Shown: piece by piece, positions 13,701 to 28,700 of the stretch
How the letters are laid out: every line of letters starts with the position of its first letter
How positions within the stretch are numbered: position 1 is the stretch's first letter
Origin: Anadara kagoshimensis
Lineage: Eukaryota; Mollusca; Bivalvia; Arcoida; Arcidae
Assembly (NCBI GenBank): GCA_021292105.1
Contig: CM037874.1
Coordinates: 36,196,185-36,260,184 of the forward strand
Length of the DNA: 64,000 nt
Direction of reading: 5' to 3'
The notes under the pieces: model-generated
The model's database searches: none
The model's input: the letters and a program-made list of their open reading frames with translations, nothing else
What the model was told of the DNA's origin: nothing
Translations under genes and position numbers: made by a program

Positions 13701-16700
13701 GTCTTATACTTCAGCATAACCCTAGTTTCCTTTGTCTTGCAGTCAAATACATGTTATATACAATATATGTATAATTACTGTATCTCTTTTATGTGTACAT
13801 TTCAGTATGACCCTAGTCTGCTACCGCATGAGGAACTTCTCCAGCAGCTGATACAAGTCATCAGTACATCTAATACAAAGTTACAACAGCTAGCTAGTGT
13901 CACACTGGTAGAAGTGTGTAAGTCTATCAACGGTGATGAGAGGTGTGCCAAGGCTTCCGAGAAGGAGATCAAGGTCCTATTGTCTGCATTAAAATCACCA
14001 TGTACAACAACTAGAGATGCCACGTTACAGGTAGGTTAAAATTACTTTTTCTGAAAAGCCTTTTGTATTTTGTACTGCTCAATCCAGAAATTTTTCTGTT
14101 GGGCCATCCTGACTCGGGGATTGAAATAATAGGGATCAAGATTTCAAACCTATTATTAACATTTAAATATAACTTTGTGTGTTTTGTTTGAAAAGTTCAT
14201 TATTAAGTTGAAAAAAAAAAACCAATACCAGTCTATGCAGTGTTTTCCATAAGAGGCGGCAACAGGCATATTTGACCACCTGTAAAACTCTAAATTGGCC
14301 AGTTAGAATTTTTAAACTTGCCCTCAGAAGACATGATAACCGTTTTCAGCCTTATTTTTCCAACCCTTTTATATACCTCAATGAGAAATGAATAAACTTG
14401 TGATTAAATGAATAGAAAAACAAACTTAGCACAATTTCACAGAAATGCTGGCTAACATATTTCATTTCACCTATGCAACAAATGCTAATCCTTTTCATAT
14501 AAGGAATGAACTCCCAAACAGAAACAAACAGGAGGTACAAAGGGGAGAAAAAGTGAAGGAGTATAAATATTTTTATGTTTTTTTTATTTAGCAAATTTTA
14601 GAAATTGACAACAAATGAAAATATTACATTTACAGAAAGATCCAACATGGTTTAAAAATATTTTTGGTAAAAATTCACATTTTTAGAATTTCAAAATTTA
14701 TAAAATGTAGGCCACATAGGGAGCCCAACTAAAATTTTGAGTGTTAAAATGTGACAAACTACAAAGCTTTGACACATTTGGATTTGAACACCTGCAAGTG
14801 CTGAAAACCTGGTACACATCTGAGACAATTTCCCGACATGATTGACAGGTCAACAGAAACGTTTAACTATTTCAATGTGTTGCAAAGTGATTATGATTTA
14901 CAGATCTCAATTTCTATGTCCATTTCACTTTGTGTAAATATTTCTTGGTTAATGTTTCCAATATTTTGAACATGATCTGACATTTTTGGTGGCATAGTAC
15001 AAATTACTTATTTTATGGTGAATATGGACAGGTTTGAAAATGGAGTCCCTATTTTGTGAAGTACTCTCTTCCTACAGTTTTCATCCAAAAAAAACCCTTA
15101 TAAATGTTGATTATTTCTTTAAGATTAATATGCCATAAGTATAAGTTCAGTAAATTGTAGGATACACAATTTTACAAAGAAACAGCCAACAATCATCTAG
15201 GTATACATGTATACATATGAATGGAGAATAAATAGCAATGCCATTGTGTTACATTTCTTGATGAAAGATATAAAATTATCTAAAACCGGTCAAGCAGTAT
15301 GCTAAAAAAACCCTTTCAAATCACCAAAATAAATGAAGTTGGTCTCAGAGCATTATATTATTTGGCCAAAGTTTTGATACATGTATATCTTGAGTCGGAC
15401 CCTATCTACTACTACATCCTCTATATCATTATGGGTTATTCCCAAAGTAAAGATTCAATGAAAACCAACTATAGATTGTCTTATGCGGTGGCATGCTATT
15501 TTTCTGTGTATTATTACTAGTATAGGCAGATTTTCAGCTTACTGTAAACATATTTAATTTTGCATGTATTTATTTTCGCGGTATAGGAAATTTAGACATA
15601 TCCACTTAGTTAAATTTTCGCGTTTTTGAAATATGCACTATAAAACAATAAATATAATATAATTTTCGCTCTGTATTAATTTCATGCAAAACAAAACAAA
15701 TGACCACAAAATAAGCGAAAATTAGTACACCGCAAAAATAAACACGTTTACAGTACTTAGTATTGAGATATCTTAAGCTCCAATATATTTCACTCTTTAA
15801 TTATGTTTAGTTTATTTAGTATCATAACAATTTTGATTTTTTCTTTCAGGGTCTTTTGGCGATGGTGAATATGTTACCCAACATAGACGATAACTTTGAG
15901 GTCGGTTTAGAGATTGCTTTGAGAGTCTGGTCAATGACTTTTGATGATGATGAAAATGTACAAAGTCTTGCTGAAAAGTAAGTAAATTTTATTCTACTAT
16001 ATAATGGATGGCTTTAAAGTTTTTTTGACTTTGTATTATAACAAGTAAGGTGGCATAGTTATAAAGGAGTATTAAAATGAGAATACACACAGCTATCTTT
16101 TATTTACAGGTTATAGATAAAACACTCACCCCACTCGTTCTGACCGAGTAGAGTCAGCCTAGTCACGTGAGATTTATTCACACTCATTCAAGTGCCAATC
16201 CTTTATTCTAATTAAAATGCCAAAATATAATGCTAAAATAAAATAAAAAGCAAAATTATAGCTTTTTTAATGTCCTAACTACTTAGTGCCAAAAACACAA
16301 TACCTGATCTCTTGGCACAGTGCCAAGCAATTTGAAATTTTTTATCTGAGCCCTGATTTTGTGATGGTAACTGTATTCTTAATATATCTTTTTGTACAGA
16401 CTTAAAGAAGAACTTGGTTTAGATGAGCCGTATGAAGACATGTGTTCACTATTGATTGAGGATATTATACACGATGAAGAAATTGTCAGAAAGGCTGCAG
16501 CTAAGACTCTGAAGGAAACACTTAGCTGTCATAAAGAGTACATTACCCCCACCATCCAACAACTGTTTGAAAAATATGAGGAAAAACTTTATGTATGCAT
16601 TTATTTTTTGTACAGGAAATGTTAATTTAGCCAAAAATTTGAATGATTTTTTTTCTCCATCTGCACCCCCCCCCTCCCCATGCAAAATGCACAAGGATCT

Positions 16701-19700
16701 ATTACATGCACTCTGTAATGCGTGCCAGCATTGGTATCACAATAAGGTCTGCTAGATGAGTCATATAATCAGTATAAATTTGCCAAGAACAATCGGCGTA
16801 ATTAGAAATGATATCATGCAATAATTTGTTTTGAAGTAATTTAAAATAACATGTGTTTTACAATGTTAAATTGTAGGGGAATTCATCAAATCTTTGTTCT
16901 AAGGTTGTTGAATACTCAAGTAATCAATCAGAAAATGGCTAACTGGTTTTAATTTTACTAATCAAATACTCGCTGGACTGTTTTTTCGTTAGTGCCAAAT
17001 ATTGTCAGTTATGACCAGTCGGGTGTTACAGATCACTGATTACTTTGACTTGAGCTGAAGATCTGCTCACATTCTATTTAAAAGTTAATTAAATATCACA
17101 CACCTGATAAAATCTTGGCAAAATATTTCGGTTGTCATTAAAGGTTCAACTTTAAAGGTGCTGCCAGCACAGTCTAAAGTTTGGAAGTAGTTTAAACACA
17201 AATTGGACAAGAAAACTAAAAATGTCAACTTTGCAGTCAAGAGCTAACATATACGGGTGGAACAACATATTATGCTAAACCACTTAAATGTATACATGTA
17301 CATGTATCTGAAGGTGCATCTAAATGTTCATTGGCAATTTATTTAAATAAATTTATTTCATTTCGTAAAGAATAAATCTTAATTTTATCACTACAGAGAT
17401 CATTCTGTTTAATAAATACTCAAGTACTTGATCAGAAAGACATTCGAGTGACAGGTTAGTGATTTTCATCCAAGTTGACATCCCTACTTGACACAAAATC
17501 AAAAATTTTACAAACTTGTTAATAAATCATAGATTGTCTGGGACATCCCAACCTGTATAAGTTTTATGCAATTTTAAATCTTTAAATCTGTTACAGATGC
17601 CGCCACCAATTTTAGACAGCTTCGGTCGCCTGGTAGAGGACCAGCCATTGGATCAGTGGGAAGCCAGAAGTGGAGTAGCATTAGCCCTAGAAAAAATATC
17701 ACCTTTGTTGCCATCAGAACAAATCAATGAAGTCTTCTCATTTTTTGTGCCAAAATCTCTCGGAGATCGCCATGTGGAAGTCCGAACACACATGAGATTG
17801 GCAGCTTTAGCAGCAGTAAATGAACACGGAAAAGTAAGTGAAAAGTAACGATAGTTTTGAGTTACAGTTAAATAATGTTATTCACAGAACAGACTTTATC
17901 GGCTAAGTGGTTTACTGAAAGTGAAAGATTATTTTTCATGTAAAACCTACATTATTTCTTATTCAGGGCCCTTTGAGGCTAAGGGGCAGAAACTCCTCCA
18001 GCACAATACCATAACATTATATAAAAACTTAAATCATACACCAGTGGCTGAGTGGTCTAAAGCACTGACTTACAGATCATAGCACCTCTAACTGTCTAGG
18101 TTCGAAGCCCACACAGGACAGATTCTAGTGTGAGAAATGTGTCTGTTTGCTGAAAATCATTAGTGTTCTCCAAGCACTGATTCCTCTATCCTAAACTGAC
18201 TGCCTCAATATAATTGAAAAAATCATGACTTGGACATAAACATCATTACTTTGCCTGATGATAAACTAATAAAAATAACTTTTACAGTCAAATCTGTCTA
18301 TAAAGGCCACCCAAGGGAACCAGTAAATGTGGCCTTTATGGACAGGTGGCTTTTATATACAGGTTCAAATAATATGAATGAAAAAGAATTGGGATACAAT
18401 TCTACTGGCCTTTATAAGCAGGTGGCCTCTATATAGAGGTGGCCTTTAAGGCAGGTTGGACTGTATTTTTGAGCATGCTTAACTTTATCCTACATTACAG
18501 GAACATGTATCAGATTTACTACCGGTGTTTGAAGAGTTCTTGGCTAATGCTCCCGACACAGCCAGTTATGATGCAGTACGACAGAGTATCGTAATTTTGA
18601 TGGGAAGTCTGGCTAAACATTTGGACAAGGACAATCCCAAGGTCAAACCAATTGTAGCACAACTTATTGGAGCACTATCTACTCCATCACAAGAGGTAAT
18701 TATACCAGACCAAAGGAAGGGTAAAATTAGAAAGAGCACACATTAAAGAGTATATAGAATAATGTTAAGCAAGGACCATGATGGAATGTTCATTCATTAT
18801 GGGACCATTGAATCCCTACTTTGCCAAATGAATACATTGTTAGTGGGTCATATTTAATATATATTCATTCCTTAATAGAATGCAAAAAATATTGATGTTG
18901 TAGTCCGTTAGAGGAAAAGTTTCAGAAACTGGCTCCCTTTGAAAAATTGATTGTGTGATTAAACACATTACTCCGTGAAGCTTTGTGCTGAATGTTATAG
19001 AAAATACTTGGAGTTATTGCGGTAAAACTTATGTTATTACATATCAAATGGAAACAGATGTACCCAAATGTTATGTGGTATCATCTGGTATACTGATGAA
19101 CTCCATTGATCCACCAAGTGGTCTAAAGCCGGAGCTTACAGTGGTTTTCCCAGCTTAGATTTAAACCCCATATGGGACAAATCCTAGTAAGAGAAAATTT
19201 GTCAGTTTGCTTGGTGAAGGCCTGTGGCTTTCACCAGGTACTCCGTTTTTATTTCACCCATCCCTGACCTAACTGCCTTCACTAAAGTGAAAGAATCTTA
19301 TCTGGTGTGTAAAACTTCATAACCGCACTCCACTTATAATCATTTTTATGTCACAATTCAAGATAGACACTATGGAACCTGATGGAATAAAGTCATTTCT
19401 TTTATCCTGTCAGATAGAGATGAAATGTCAGAAAAACATTGTGATCTAAAATAATTGGTTTTTTTTGTGAAAAAATATTTTGGAGCAGCCAGTAAAAGTC
19501 TTAATGTATGACCTATTTTTAGCTCAACTGGCTTTAGCCAGATGAGCTATTGGCATGATGTGTGTGTGTGTGTGCTTCCGTTAACAGCAAAAACTCTGAA
19601 ACTACTGGGCCTTTTGAAACTCAATTTGCTGTGCAATGTCCTTGCTAGTTTAAACTTTACTGAAGTTAAATATGGAATTTATCTGCCTTTGACTACACAA

Positions 19701-22700
19701 ATACTTGAACTTGTGACAGGTGGTGTTTCATTTCCGCAATTAGCTTGATATGACTTTTCTGTTACAAAAGTTTTCATTTTCTTACTAAAAAAAATATCAT
19801 ATTTTTCACTTCATTATTTTTTTTTCCAAATCTGCAAATTACCTGTTTGTGTGCACTGCAAGAGTAAACATTTCTGCCAATTAACATATAGCTTGTGACA
19901 TATTGATATAAGTGAAATATTCTTGACTTGGACATAAGACCCCATTCAATCAATCAATCATCTCTGATATTTATTTAAATCCTTGATGTACCATTAAATT
20001 TTACAGGTACAAGAGTCAGTAGCTAACTGCTTGCCTCCGTTAGTACCAGCCATTAAACAAGATGCCCCTGAACTAGTCCAGAAACTACTCCAGCTGTTGT
20101 TAGAGTCAGATAACTATGGAGAAAGGAAAGGTGCAGCATATGGATTGGCTGGACTTGTTAGAGGGCTTGGTATTACAGCTTTAAAACAGTTAGAAATTAT
20201 GTCTACACTAGAACGGGCAGTAAAAGACAAGAAAAATCCCAGAAAACGTGAAGGTAAAGAAAATTGAATGTTTCAAAAATATTTTTTTGTATATCTGAAA
20301 ATAATCTCCATATCATGAACTATAATCATGCCAAATTTCATGCTTTCAACAAAAAACTCACAATTTTTTCACGAATCTGTTGGACTAAAAATGAATCATA
20401 TATTTTTAACAAGACAACTATCTGTTTCCATCAAAAGTTAATACTGATGACAAAGAACATTCTTATTCCAAATCTCTCTACTTCAGTTCACTAGATCTAT
20501 TAGCTATTTTTGTAAGATTTTTCAAAATAATTTGTTGACTGTTATGAAAAAATTTGTATTATTTCTATGGAAATGAACATTACTGTGAAATTATTAAATC
20601 ATATGTTGCTGCAATTTTGTTTTTTTTAATGGACACCCTGACTTACAAATTTACATGTCAATGAAATAGTATTTCTTACAAAGTCACTGTAAACATTAAC
20701 CACAAATTATGAATATATCTCCAGAGGAAATGGTATTTTTCACTTGGAGGCATGAAAATTGGAAACCATTAAAAAATAAATGATTTAATAGTACATTTGT
20801 GTTTTGCTATTTTTACAGGTGCCTTATTTGCCTATGAGATGTTATGTATTATGTTGGGTAAACTGTTTGAGCCGTACGTTGTACAGATTTTACCTCATCT
20901 ACTGTTGTGTTTTGGTGACGGAAGTCAATATGTGAGAGAGGTAACAACATTGTTTTTATATATCCAAACTAATTTACCATTACAGTAGCTCAGGTTTTTG
21001 GTATTTCTATTTCTATTCAGTCTTCCATATATAATCACAGTGTGCATAGATAACAATAATTATAGAAAATATGACACATAAACACTTCATTAATTAATTT
21101 ACATCATCTACAATATTCTTCAACAAATCCCATTTCTTTTTAATATAATTTAATATAATTTGACTTTGGGTGGGGGTATACAAAAACAAAGAGTATATTT
21201 CTATTCTATAGTAATTTTGCAAGAGTTGCAATGCCTGTGTAGTTTAGCAATACTTTTCTAAATTTACATAAGTAAATATAATATCTAAAACTAAAAAGTA
21301 CAGAAGCTCAGTTGATAGAGTGCTTGTTTTATATGTTGGGGATTCGTTCTAGACTTGAAAATACATAAAACTGTTCTTTCAGCAAGCACTCTGCATTTAG
21401 AAATGAAAGTATCTGGGTCCTTTGAATGAGACCTTAAATACGGATGTCCCATGTCTCAGTGGACATGGCATGCTAAGGATCCTAGTAGGGTCCTCGATGG
21501 TCATTTGATCTAAAGGGAGCACTTGTAGATCACTGCATCTTTCACTAACTTAGTTTGATAATCACTTGGGCACATTATTCTGTTGGAAAGTTCTTCAGTT
21601 CACTTACTGAAGGTTTGTGGTTTTTTATGGATTCTCTAAATTTTCTCCACCATTCTAGAACTGACCACCAGTCAATATGAGTGAAGAGTTTTTGACCGGA
21701 GGTGTAAATCACCATTGCTCCATTCAATTCGAAAGGTTTTTGCCAATATTGTTTTGACAGAATTATTGTTGATATTGTGAAAATAAAGTCCTTACAAAAA
21801 TTGATTTACAATAATGATGTTGTATCCCTAACAAACATGGTGGGAGGATATACATGAAATGGTGTTTACTTCATTTCTTCTGGCAACATTTTAATCTCCC
21901 CTTTTCTAGAAATCTTTTTAACAGATCTATACAAATGAACTTTACAGGAATAATCTCTGGGTGGAATAAGAAGTGCCATTGGCTATTCATATTTTAGAAT
22001 TCATTTGGGGAACACTTTTGAAATGACATCTTATTTCAGTTTTAACTTGTTTAACTTGATCTCTTTTTGTCAGGCAGCAGATGAAACATCAAAGGCAGTG
22101 ATGAGTATGTTAACAGCTCATGGTGTGAAATTAGTATTACCATCATTATTGAAAGGTTTAGAAGAAGATGCTTGGAGGACTAAAACAGGTATATACCAGG
22201 GCCTCGGAAACTTCGGTCTGGCCCGTCAGACATTTTTTGTACAAAAAAAGGTCGTCGGCACAGGGCTGTTTATGCGTTTACCGCGATTGCCAATTTTAAT
22301 CCATATCCATGTGCGTTATTAGACCACGATGTTTATTTCATGTGTATTAGGTGAAATCCAACTAAGACGTTTACCGCGATATGCTGTTATTATCAATATG
22401 CGTTACTGTCCACGATGCTTCATATTGCACGTCCGCCATATTGTTTACTAACAATCGTGAATTTCCGTATTCCGAAGATACACGAATTGTAATTAGAATT
22501 ATGGCGAGAGGTTCTAAATAGGAATTCAGGTATCACGAATCACGATATAACGGGAACTGCTTGGCGAGATTCTAATATATTTATGTGAATGAAAGATATT
22601 AATGGCTAAAATAAAATTTAATTGCGTTTCTGTATTTATTAATAGAGAAACAGTTACGAAGCGCGTAGTACGTAATTTTCAACACCCCACGTGAAACCTC

Positions 22701-25700
22701 TTTGATAACAAACCGTCACTCATTATGGCTTCCGTAATCAACACAGTTACAACCATGCACTTATTATTAAAGAAACACAAGTTTAACGAAAGTTATTATG
22801 ATTCGGACTGGGAAACAAAAGAAATAGACAGTAAGACACGCGGCACGCGTCTACTTAAGTCCACATGTATTTACTGATTAATAAACAATCACCTGATAAT
22901 TAGATCGAGTTGTAGTTGACAGGTAAACATGTGGTAAGGACAATACACTTACTGTAGTGAAGTCGGGTGGAGTTTAAAAGAACGACAGACAGACTAGCGG
23001 TAGTTTACTTTTGTCGGACCGAAAACTGATTTGTCCGTTTAATATTCCTGTTGTAAAATTGAAAATGTCCGAAAACAAAAAATGTCCGACTGGCGATTTT
23101 TCACGTCGGTCAAAATAAATTTTTGTCGGACATGTCCGGCAAATATGATCGTTTCCGGACCTCTGGTATATACATATACAGTAAAACCTTGATTTAGCTA
23201 CCATTTGTTCAGTCACATTTTAGCATTATTATAGGATTAAGCAATAAATTGAGGGAGGCTTATCAAATGGATTTTGTGAATAATAATTTGGGGATAAGCG
23301 AAATAGTCTGGCAGATGTCAAAGTTATAATTGCATGGTAAACACATTTATCATATTTTAAGCACAAATGAGCCCTCAGGTCAAGTTAGCTTTTGTGCTGC
23401 TTCACCATCCATTGACCAGTTGTTAACTGGTTATTTTTTATTCATCTCCTCCGAAACTAATTGACCAAATATCATGAAACTTTGTGACTATCATGGCTAT
23501 ATTCATTATGGAGACATAGGCACTAATGGGGAAAATTGCTATAAATGATATATTTCATTTGTTAGTTTATCTGGAAAACTATGAGCTGTCAGATAATATC
23601 ACCTATCTAGGTTCAGAGGTCAATAGTTCAAAGGTTACTGATCAGAGATCTATTGTTTTTCAGGTGCAGTTGAACTTTTAGGTGCCATGGCATTCTGCGC
23701 ACCAAAGCAGCTATCAGCTTGTCTGCCTAGTATTGTACCCAAACTTACAGAAGTGTTGACAGATTCCCATGTTAAAGTACAGAAATCAGGAGCCCAGGCC
23801 CTAAAACAGATCGGGTCCGTTATCAGAAACCCTGAAATTCAAGGTATAGGTGGATTGTGAAAAATTAGTGTAGACTTGTAAAATATGTTATTACATAGTC
23901 ATTAATCTATTGCTGCTAAATAGTTTAAAATGGTTTCTTTTCACTTTGTATCTGTTTGGCTCAAAATGGAGAAATATCAAGGTACTTGAGGAAAAAATGT
24001 ATAGGAAGAAATTAGTATATTATAGGAATGAAGTTAGTTTTTTTTTTGTTATAAAATGAAAGAATTGGACATTTTGCGTACTGAATAATTTACCTAGCAA
24101 TGTCCAATTCTTTCATACTTCCATAATAAAAAAAAAAAAAAGAAAAATTACCGTAAATCCTTGCATATAAGACGGGTTTTTTTACCTTAAAATTTATTTT
24201 TTGAGATGGGGGGGGGGTCGTCTTACAGGACAGGTACACTTCTGAGAGGCTGAAATTCTTGAGAGAATGTTTACATGTGATCGCCAATGCTGCCATCTTT
24301 GATTTTGTCTATTTCAGTTTCCTAATGGTTGATATATTTTACAGATCACAAACCGAAAAGAATCGGAAATTAAATGCTTTTAAATTATTGTAATTTTGTA
24401 TTTTTGTTGATTTTTAAATAAAATGAAGTTTTAATAAATAAATTAAAAAAAAAATAATAATAAACGGTAAGTACAGATATCAAAGAGGTGGTAAAACATT
24501 TTATTCTTTTCGTTTTTTCTTTTCACAACAATTTAGAAAATACATGTAACCAAATTTGTCTGCTTTGCATGTAAAGGCCCATTAGTGTCTGGTTGTAAGG
24601 AACCCTGTCTTTAACAGCTGATTGAGTAAACAAGTCAGCATGTTTTTAAAAAATAGATATATACTTTTATTTAATTTATAATAATAACGGAGTACCTGAT
24701 ACATCTTCTACAAATAGGAAAAGTCTATAGGGTTTCTGAGGATGAGTAGTTCTTCCATTTTGGTTTATTTTTATGTTTTTGATTCATTCTTATCAATTAC
24801 ACAAATCATTACGGTAATAAATGAAAATCAGACGAAAATTGGTGGAAAATTTACGGTCCGATCGGTAGCTTAATATACCGTTACAGGTATGGTCTTAACT
24901 GAAAATTCTGGTCGTCTTATAGGCGTGGGATAGCCCGAAATCTCCAAAATGACAGGAAAATCCCATCCCCGTCTTACAGGCGGAGTAGCCTTATAGTCGG
25001 GGATTTACGGTAACTTTATTTCTTAAAATTCAATTTATAGAATTATTTTCAACAACAAATCAAAGTTAAATAAAAATACTGCAGTAGCAAGTAAAAAATA
25101 GCATCCCTATGGCGTAGGGATTCAAAGGGCTGTGTGCGTCATCCATAATAAGATTACGTCACTGAGATGCATTTATGCAAATGTAACAGAAAAATATGAC
25201 CAATCAAAATGCTTGAAACAAAGTAGAATTGAATTATTTGTTAATATACTGTAAACATATTTATTTTACTAATTTTCGTGTAGAGGATGCTTTAGTGGAT
25301 TTTTATTTCTGTTTTTTTCAGCCATTGTACCAGTTTTACTGGATGCTTTACAGGAACCATCAAAGAAGACCATGTTCTGTCTACAGACCTTACTGGAGAC
25401 TAAATTTGTACATTTTATTGATGCGCCATCCCTCGCTTTGATCATGCCTGTAGTGGAACGAGCATTCCAAGAACGGGTTACAGAAACTAGAAAAATGGCT
25501 GCTCAGATCATCGGTAATATGTACTCTCTAACAGATCAGAAGGTATGATGTTTGCTGATGTGTATTTACTTTTGTCAGTTATTAAAGGAATGACTGTTAT
25601 TTTTAAACCCCCACAAACTTAAGTTTAGGGGGTGGGGTATACAGGAATCACGCTGTCCTCCCGATCGTCTGCCCTAATATTGTGTTCTCTATATCTTCAA

Positions 25701-28700
25701 GTCTATGGATGGATTTTTATTATACGAGAACAAAATAAAGTTCAGGGGGTATATAGGAATCACACTGTCTGTCTGTCCTTCTGGTTGTCTGTCCCAATAT
25801 TGTGTCTGTGGATGTATTTTGATCAAACTTGGCACAATTGTAAACCAACATGAGACGATGTGTTGCACACCAAATTTATGTGCATAAGTCAAAGGTCAAG
25901 GTTATGAGGTCAATGTGAGGAACAGGAGGTATTTGGCTTTCAAGAGACAGTTCAAGTTAAACTTGGCTCAAGTGTAAACCAACATGAGACAATCTGGCAT
26001 ACCAAATTTAGGTGCAAAGGTCACAAGGTCAAATCTTAGAAATAACAACTTGGCAATGTTGGGGATGGAAGTGGGTGGAGTAGGGGGATATTTCTTTTGA
26101 AAGAGTCTGCTCTAGCTTTTGTTTATTATGATCCACCCCAAAAGGTGGTGTACAAACTTGCATCAGGTTATACAAAAGTTCAAATTATCATCATCGTGCG
26201 TACCATGGCACATTAATAAAAAAATCATGTCAAATGATGTTAAAAGTTCATTATTATTTATTTAGGATCTTGACCCATATATAGAGAAGGTTATACCTGG
26301 GTTGAAGCAGTCTTTACTGGATCCGGTCCCTGAAGTGAGAACCGTGTCTGCTAAAGCATTGGGTGCCATGGTGAGAGGTATAGGAGGAGACAAGTTTGAA
26401 GATCTTATGAAGTGGCTGATGGATACATTGAAGAGTGAAAGTAGTTCTGTAGATAGGTCAGGAGCCGCTCAAGGTATGTATATTGTCCCTGACAAAGTGA
26501 ATCAAGGCCGTAGCTTATTTGGTAGAGTGCTACCTAGGTATGGAAGAGGTCTAGGTTCAAACCACAGCCAGGGTCTTCCTAAAAATAGGTAGTGACTGTT
26601 CTTTTGTCAATCACTCAGCATTTAGAAATGAAGGTAACAGGGTCCTTTGGAAGAGACCTTAAAACTGATGTCCCATGTCACGGCAGGTGTTGGATGTTAA
26701 AGAACTCTCCATTCGTATTGCCTTGAGTGCACTGCAATTGTAAAAATTTCTGGCACTTCACCTATTGTTGGTGATGTCTCAATATAAATGAAATAAATTT
26801 GACAGGGATGTAAAAACCTAATCATCTACATGAATGTAGATTTCTGTATCAATATAGGAGAAAATCGCAAATGTCTTCCTCTATTACATACCAAACATAG
26901 CGACTGGTTTTCAATCCAACAATAGTATAATCGGACAATATTGATTGGCTTTATTCACCAAGCATCATACAAATATGAAGAGAATTTATTACAAAGTTTA
27001 CATGAAAATAAAAAGTTCACACAAATATCTGGAAATGACAAGTCTTGCAAAAATTGACACGACAAGTTTATTTGAATTTTTGATAATTTTCAAACATTAG
27101 TTTGTACTTCTGTTCTCAGTTGATAATAAACATTTAATTTATAGGTTTGAGTGAAGTGATTGGAGGATTAGGTATACAGGAGTTGCAGAGATTGATGCCA
27201 AACATAATACAGACAGCCGAACGTAACGACATTCCATCTCACGTCCGTGATGGTTATACCATGATGTACATATACCTACCCTCAGTGTTTGGTGAAGACT
27301 TCATGGAATACATAGGACCTATCATTCCATCTATTTTGAAGGTACAGTAAAACCTTCTTATAATGCCACTCAATAATTTTGTCATCTCACTTATTGCTGT
27401 ACTATTTTAAAGTCCCAAAATCCATTTCTTTTATATTTAGCTTAAGCCTCTCTTTTCATCATGCCAACATCTGACGGAACAAATGGTTGCTGTGAATTGA
27501 GGTTTTACTGTAATTAAAATTTGCAGTCTAAGATGGTTATGACTTGCACATACAATGAAACTGATGTTCCCTTAGTGGGGACCCTTGGAAGGGCAGTGGT
27601 GTTTAATCTAGGATTTTTTCAGAGGGGGCACATTTTTGAAATCTCTCTCTGACACCATTGTATCAATATTTTTCAATTCATATAATGTTACATATGACCC
27701 ACTTAGGCCTTAACAACAGGGTCATTTAGCAGTATAAGAGATGGCTCCTTCTAGAATGGACACTTGCTCAGCATCAACAAAGGTTTTTATGGTAAATATT
27801 AAATTGAGTTTTTGCAGTCCAGAATAGAACCACAAGACCTTCAATTTTAGAAGAACCTTTTTGAACCAAACACCTGTACAAGAAGTATAGTGTAGTTTAA
27901 ACAGGTTTTCAGTTTACTCTCAGTTTCATGTAGACTAGCTTCAGGTTTACTTGAGTTTTTGATTTCGACAGAAATCTGGTTTACATGTGGTTGGGTTGAG
28001 ACAGGTTTCCATTTTACTCAAGGTTCTGTTTGCAAAGTTTTCACTCCCCTGTACAAGTAAAGATTAGTTTCTACATGAACTCTTTTTAAACATAATATTT
28101 TCAGGCTTTAGCTGATGAATCTGAGTATGTAAGAGACACAGCGTTACGAGCAGGTCAGAGGATTATCAACGTGTATGCAGACACAGCTATAGAACTTCTG
28201 CTACCAGAACTGGAGAATGGTTTATTTGATGATAACTGGAGAATTAGATATAGTTCTGTACAGTTGTTAGGAGATCTACTGTACAAGTTATCAGGTAAAT
28301 GTCAACATCATCTGACTACTCAGGGCCTCGGTGACAAGGTGCTTTAAAGTGTGCTTACCGATCATGGCCATTCCCACCTCTGATGCTAGTGTCAGAAAGT
28401 TTGTCTGTTCAAATCCCAAAGGTCTGTGGTTTTCTCTGTTTCATCCAGTTTCCTCCATCCCTGAACTGACCACCATGATATTTGTGAAAAAATCTTGACT
28501 GTGGTGTAAGCAACATTACAGCCAATCCCACTTATGGTAGATCCTAGTGTGAGAGTTTGTCTGTTTGATTGCAAAGGTCGGTAAATTTCTCTGGGTACTC
28601 CAGTTTTCTCCAACCCTGAACTGACCACCATTTTATTTGTGAAAAAAATCTTGACCAAGGTGTAAAACATTAAAGTCATTGAGTTTTAGAGGATATACAC

